From Bdellovibrionales bacterium (GTDB taxonomy: Bacteria; Bdellovibrionota; Bdellovibrionia; Bdellovibrionales; Bdellovibrionaceae): DNA of 6,559 bases. Made by a program: the position numbers and the translations under genes. Under the pieces are notes generated by a model. It was not told the DNA's origin and did not search any database. It saw nothing but the letters and a program-made list of their open reading frames with translations. Below, piece by piece: positions 6,067 to 6,559 of this stretch (positions within the stretch are counted from its first letter, which is position 1; each line of letters begins with the position of its first letter). Where the stretch lies: contig DAHVKR010000082.1 in NCBI GenBank assembly GCA_027320785.1, positions 1-6,559 on the forward strand. The letters are read 5' to 3'.

Positions 6067-6559
6067 GAATTATTTTGATGATAAAACAATTCTCGTAACG
6101 GGCGGGACGGGCTCCATGGGGCGAACCTTCGTTCGTCGAGTTCTGTCGGGGGAAATGGGAACGCCGAAAAAAATCATCGTGATGTCACGAGACGAAGGCA
6201 AGCAGCACTACATGCGGCTGTCCTATCTGCATAAAAAACACTCAACAGATGAAGTTATCTACAACAACTTTAAGAATCTTCTCGAGTTTCGAATCGGCGA
6301 TGTCAGGGACTATGCGGATGTATGCTCAGCGGTTAAAAACGCAGACTTTGTTATTAATGCCGCCGCTCTAAAACAAGTGCCAACATGTGAATACTTTCCT
6401 GAGCAAGCCATTATGACGAATTGCTTGGGCGCTTATAACATCGTTCGCGCCATTCGTGAACACGGCTACCCTGTTCACACAGTTATGGGAATTTCGACGG
6501 ATAAGGCCTGCAAACCGATCAATGCCATGGGTATGTCGAAATCCATGCAAGAGCGGGTT
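6050..6559 (+). CDS. WbvB/QnlA/CapE-like UDP-GlcNAc inverting 4,6-dehydratase, N-terminal part
   Basis: The gene runs off the right edge; 170 codons are present, about half of such an enzyme. It is an extended SDR with TGGTGSMG (17-24) for NAD(P) binding, MSRDE (45-49), RIGDVRDY (81-88), NAAALKQVP (103-111) and the active-site block STDKA (149-153) followed by NAMGMSK (158-164). The Asp-Lys pair (D151, K152) is that of the PseB/FlaA1/CapE group. Met160 stands where most SDRs have the catalytic Tyr, as in S. aureus CapE. Such enzymes dehydrate UDP-GlcNAc at C4/C6 with C5 epimerisation, and some also epimerise C3, giving a 4-keto-L-sugar. The stretch between about 55 and 80 (HKKHSTDEVIYNNF) fits my recollection of the WbvB/QnlA branch better than PseB or FnlA. 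The start is the ATG at 6050: an in-frame TAG lies at 6044-6046 and no other start separates them. It overlaps the reductase gene by 17 bases. Confidence 0.87.
   Translation, partial: MTASSKNYFDDKTILVTGGTGSMGRTFVRRVLSGEMGTPKKIIVMSRDEGKQHYMRLSYLHKKHSTDEVIYNNFKNLLEFRIGDVRDYADVCSAVKNADFVINAAALKQVPTCEYFPEQAIMTNCLGAYNIVRAIREHGYPVHTVMGISTDKACKPINAMGMSKSMQERV

Noticed and set aside
6368..6550. A 60-codon open frame on the - strand opposite the dehydratase gene
   Set aside because: It is antisense to conserved SDR motifs on the + strand and shows no features of its own.
1..6559. tRNA or rRNA genes, CRISPR arrays, insertion sequences, att sites, replication origins
   Set aside because: No repeat arrays, transposase frames, conserved RNA structures or terminal inverted repeats were seen; the window is almost fully occupied by the seven genes listed.

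Overview
This window is part of a surface-polysaccharide (O-antigen, capsule or exopolysaccharide) locus of the Wzx/Wzy type. The organism is most likely a Gram-negative bacterium of moderate to low GC. It holds a flippase, an EpsG/Wzy-like polymerase, two GT4 glycosyltransferases, and the first two enzymes of a UDP-2-acetamido-2,6-dideoxy-L-hexose pathway. The sequence does not identify a genus. The membrane-protein genes are very AT-rich and the sugar-nucleotide genes at the right end are clearly less so, which is common in such loci.

Layout from left to right. Bases 1-612 (+) are the 3' part of a multi-pass membrane protein whose start lies outside the window; it may be a polymerase-like protein. 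Two genes on the - strand follow, read right to left: an EpsG/Wzy-like polymerase (2668-1598), then a GT4 glycosyltransferase (1546-599). The glycosyltransferase overlaps the end of the first gene tail-to-tail by 14 bases and carries a run of nine C in its coding strand. A 113-base divergent intergenic region (2669-2781) is the only sizeable non-coding stretch. From it a tightly packed + strand operon runs to the right edge: Wzx-like flippase (2782-3990), WbuB-like GT4 (3977-5182), RmlD/WbvR/QnlB-like reductase (5179-6066) and a WbvB/QnlA/CapE-like inverting 4,6-dehydratase (6050 to beyond the end). The junctions overlap by 14, 4 and 17 bases.

How the genes fit together (inference from family knowledge). 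The dehydratase and reductase would convert UDP-GlcNAc to a UDP-N-acetyl-L-deoxyhexosamine such as L-RhaNAc. L-QuiNAc would follow if a WecB/WbvD-like 2-epimerase lies just past the right edge. The WbuB-like enzyme would transfer such a sugar to the lipid-linked repeat unit, and the minus-strand GT4 would add another residue. Wzx would flip the unit across the inner membrane and the EpsG/Wzy-like protein would polymerise it.

No novel system is evident. The points most worth a second look are the C9 tract, which could make one glycosyltransferase phase-variable, and the inverted polymerase/glycosyltransferase pair set into an otherwise co-directional locus.
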